Assembly: GCA_045629045.1 (NCBI GenBank)
Contig: JAZQQM010000017.1
Location: forward strand, 1 to 5,411
Direction: 5' to 3'
From: JAILLW01 sp045629045
GTDB taxonomy: Bacteria; Bacillota; Clostridia; Lachnospirales; Lachnospiraceae
DNA: 5,411 bases
Position numbers and translations under genes: made by a program. Under the pieces are notes generated by a model. The model did not search any database. It was given only the letters and a program-made list of their open reading frames with translations, and was not told the origin of the DNA. Numbering within the stretch: position 1 is the first letter of the stretch; the number at the start of each line of letters is the position of its first letter. Shown here piece by piece: positions 4,841-5,411 of the stretch.

Positions 4841-5383
4841 ATGGATACCTCAAATATTTACGATAACCCGTCTTTTTCACTTATGTACACGTTTTATGAT
4901 GATACTCATGAAACAGAAATTGCAATGATGGTAAACGGCGAAAACATTCTTGCCTTCACAAGAAATAACCGCCAAATGACCACAAAATGGAATCTCAATG
5001 ATCTTGCTTTCTGGCTGCGTGATTTTTTGGATAACCTAAAAGAAGATCCATATCCCGTAGAAACTGAAGGTGAATATGCAGCGATAAAAGATATTAACGC
5101 ACGTGATTTTGATTCAGACGATGATGAGGAATTTGACGCTTACTATGACAAACTTGATGAATGGAATGAACATCATAGGTGGCATCCCGCATCTGGCGGT
5201 GCAATCTTAGCCGATTTGTATTTTCAATTGGTAGATAATAATATTGAAATTTCTTGGAACAACCAGGAATCGGAAGACGGAATCAATTTCAACTGTAAAC
5301 TTGGCGGGGCAAAGATACCTAAAAAACAGTTTATTGAGGAAGTAGATTCGTTTTTGAAAGCTTATGCAGACCAGTGGTTTTAA
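4841..5383 (+). CDS. Putative immunity protein (acidic, cytoplasmic)
   Basis: This is a 180-aa soluble protein with no signal peptide or membrane segment, rich in Asp/Glu and Trp. An acidic patch runs about 88-107 (RDFDSDDDEEFDAYYDKLDE), next to WNEHHRWHPASGGAILADLYF. The N-terminal half looks like beta-strands (SFSLMYTFYD, ENILAFTRNN), followed by WNLNDLAFWLRDFLDNL as a helix. The C-terminus is helical (FIEEVDSFLKAYADQWF). It starts 2 bp after the toxin stop, with an AGGAAAGG ribosome-like site inside the toxin's end. An acidic protein directly behind a basic toxin tip is the usual toxin/immunity arrangement, so neutralising the upstream protein is the likely role. I cannot place it in a named Imm family. 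No terminator is seen in the last 28 bp of the window. Confidence 0.6.
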   Translation: MDTSNIYDNPSFSLMYTFYDDTHETEIAMMVNGENILAFTRNNRQMTTKWNLNDLAFWLRDFLDNLKEDPYPVETEGEYAAIKDINARDFDSDDDEEFDAYYDKLDEWNEHHRWHPASGGAILADLYFQLVDNNIEISWNNQESEDGINFNCKLGGAKIPKKQFIEEVDSFLKAYADQWF

Positions 5384-5411
5384 GCGTATTAATGATGATA
5401 ATTTCAACCAA

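Noticed and set aside
5207..5407. 66-codon minus-strand frame at the right edge
   Set aside because: It is antisense to the immunity-like gene and has no ribosome site or motif.
5392..5411. ATGATG start at the right edge
   Set aside because: There is no ribosome site and only six codons are visible, so it is not supportable as a gene.

Overview
The window is AT-rich, with strong AGGAGG-type ribosome sites and sigma-A-like promoters. This points to a low-GC Bacillota, most likely a gut-type Clostridia/Lachnospiraceae. That assignment is inferred from composition and gene families, not from a marker gene. The whole window reads as accessory DNA.

Layout. (1) Positions 1-103: start of an unidentified minus-strand gene that runs off the left edge. 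(2) 104-337: non-coding, with small direct and inverted repeats and a 41-bp imperfect palindrome just past the recombinase stop. (3) 338-2029, minus: a complete 563-aa large serine recombinase, the likely mobility gene. (4) 2030-2362: a divergent promoter region with a good promoter for the recombinase and one for the next gene, each with dyads near its -35 box. (5) 2363-3418, plus: a 351-aa fusion of a HigA-like HTH domain and an ImmA/IrrE zinc peptidase domain, with no toxin gene beside it. (6) 3419-3682: a structure-rich gap. It holds a complete minus-strand small-RNA-like unit (promoter, GAAA-capped hairpin, intrinsic terminator), a candidate ribosome-site switch and a 23-codon leader ORF. 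(7) 3683-5383, plus: a tight three-gene operon of a DUF4417-like protein, a 142-aa orphan toxin-tip-like protein and an acidic putative immunity protein.

How it may work together. The recombinase probably moves, or once moved, the block. The HTH-peptidase protein is the obvious candidate regulator of the divergent region. The three-gene operon looks like a toxin/immunity cargo, with the DUF4417 gene overlapping the toxin gene by 14 bp. The most unusual parts are the pairing of a DUF4417 protein with an orphan toxin/immunity pair and the compact regulatory block upstream of it. Toxin and immunity roles are inferred from architecture and remembered family resemblance. No search could be run.
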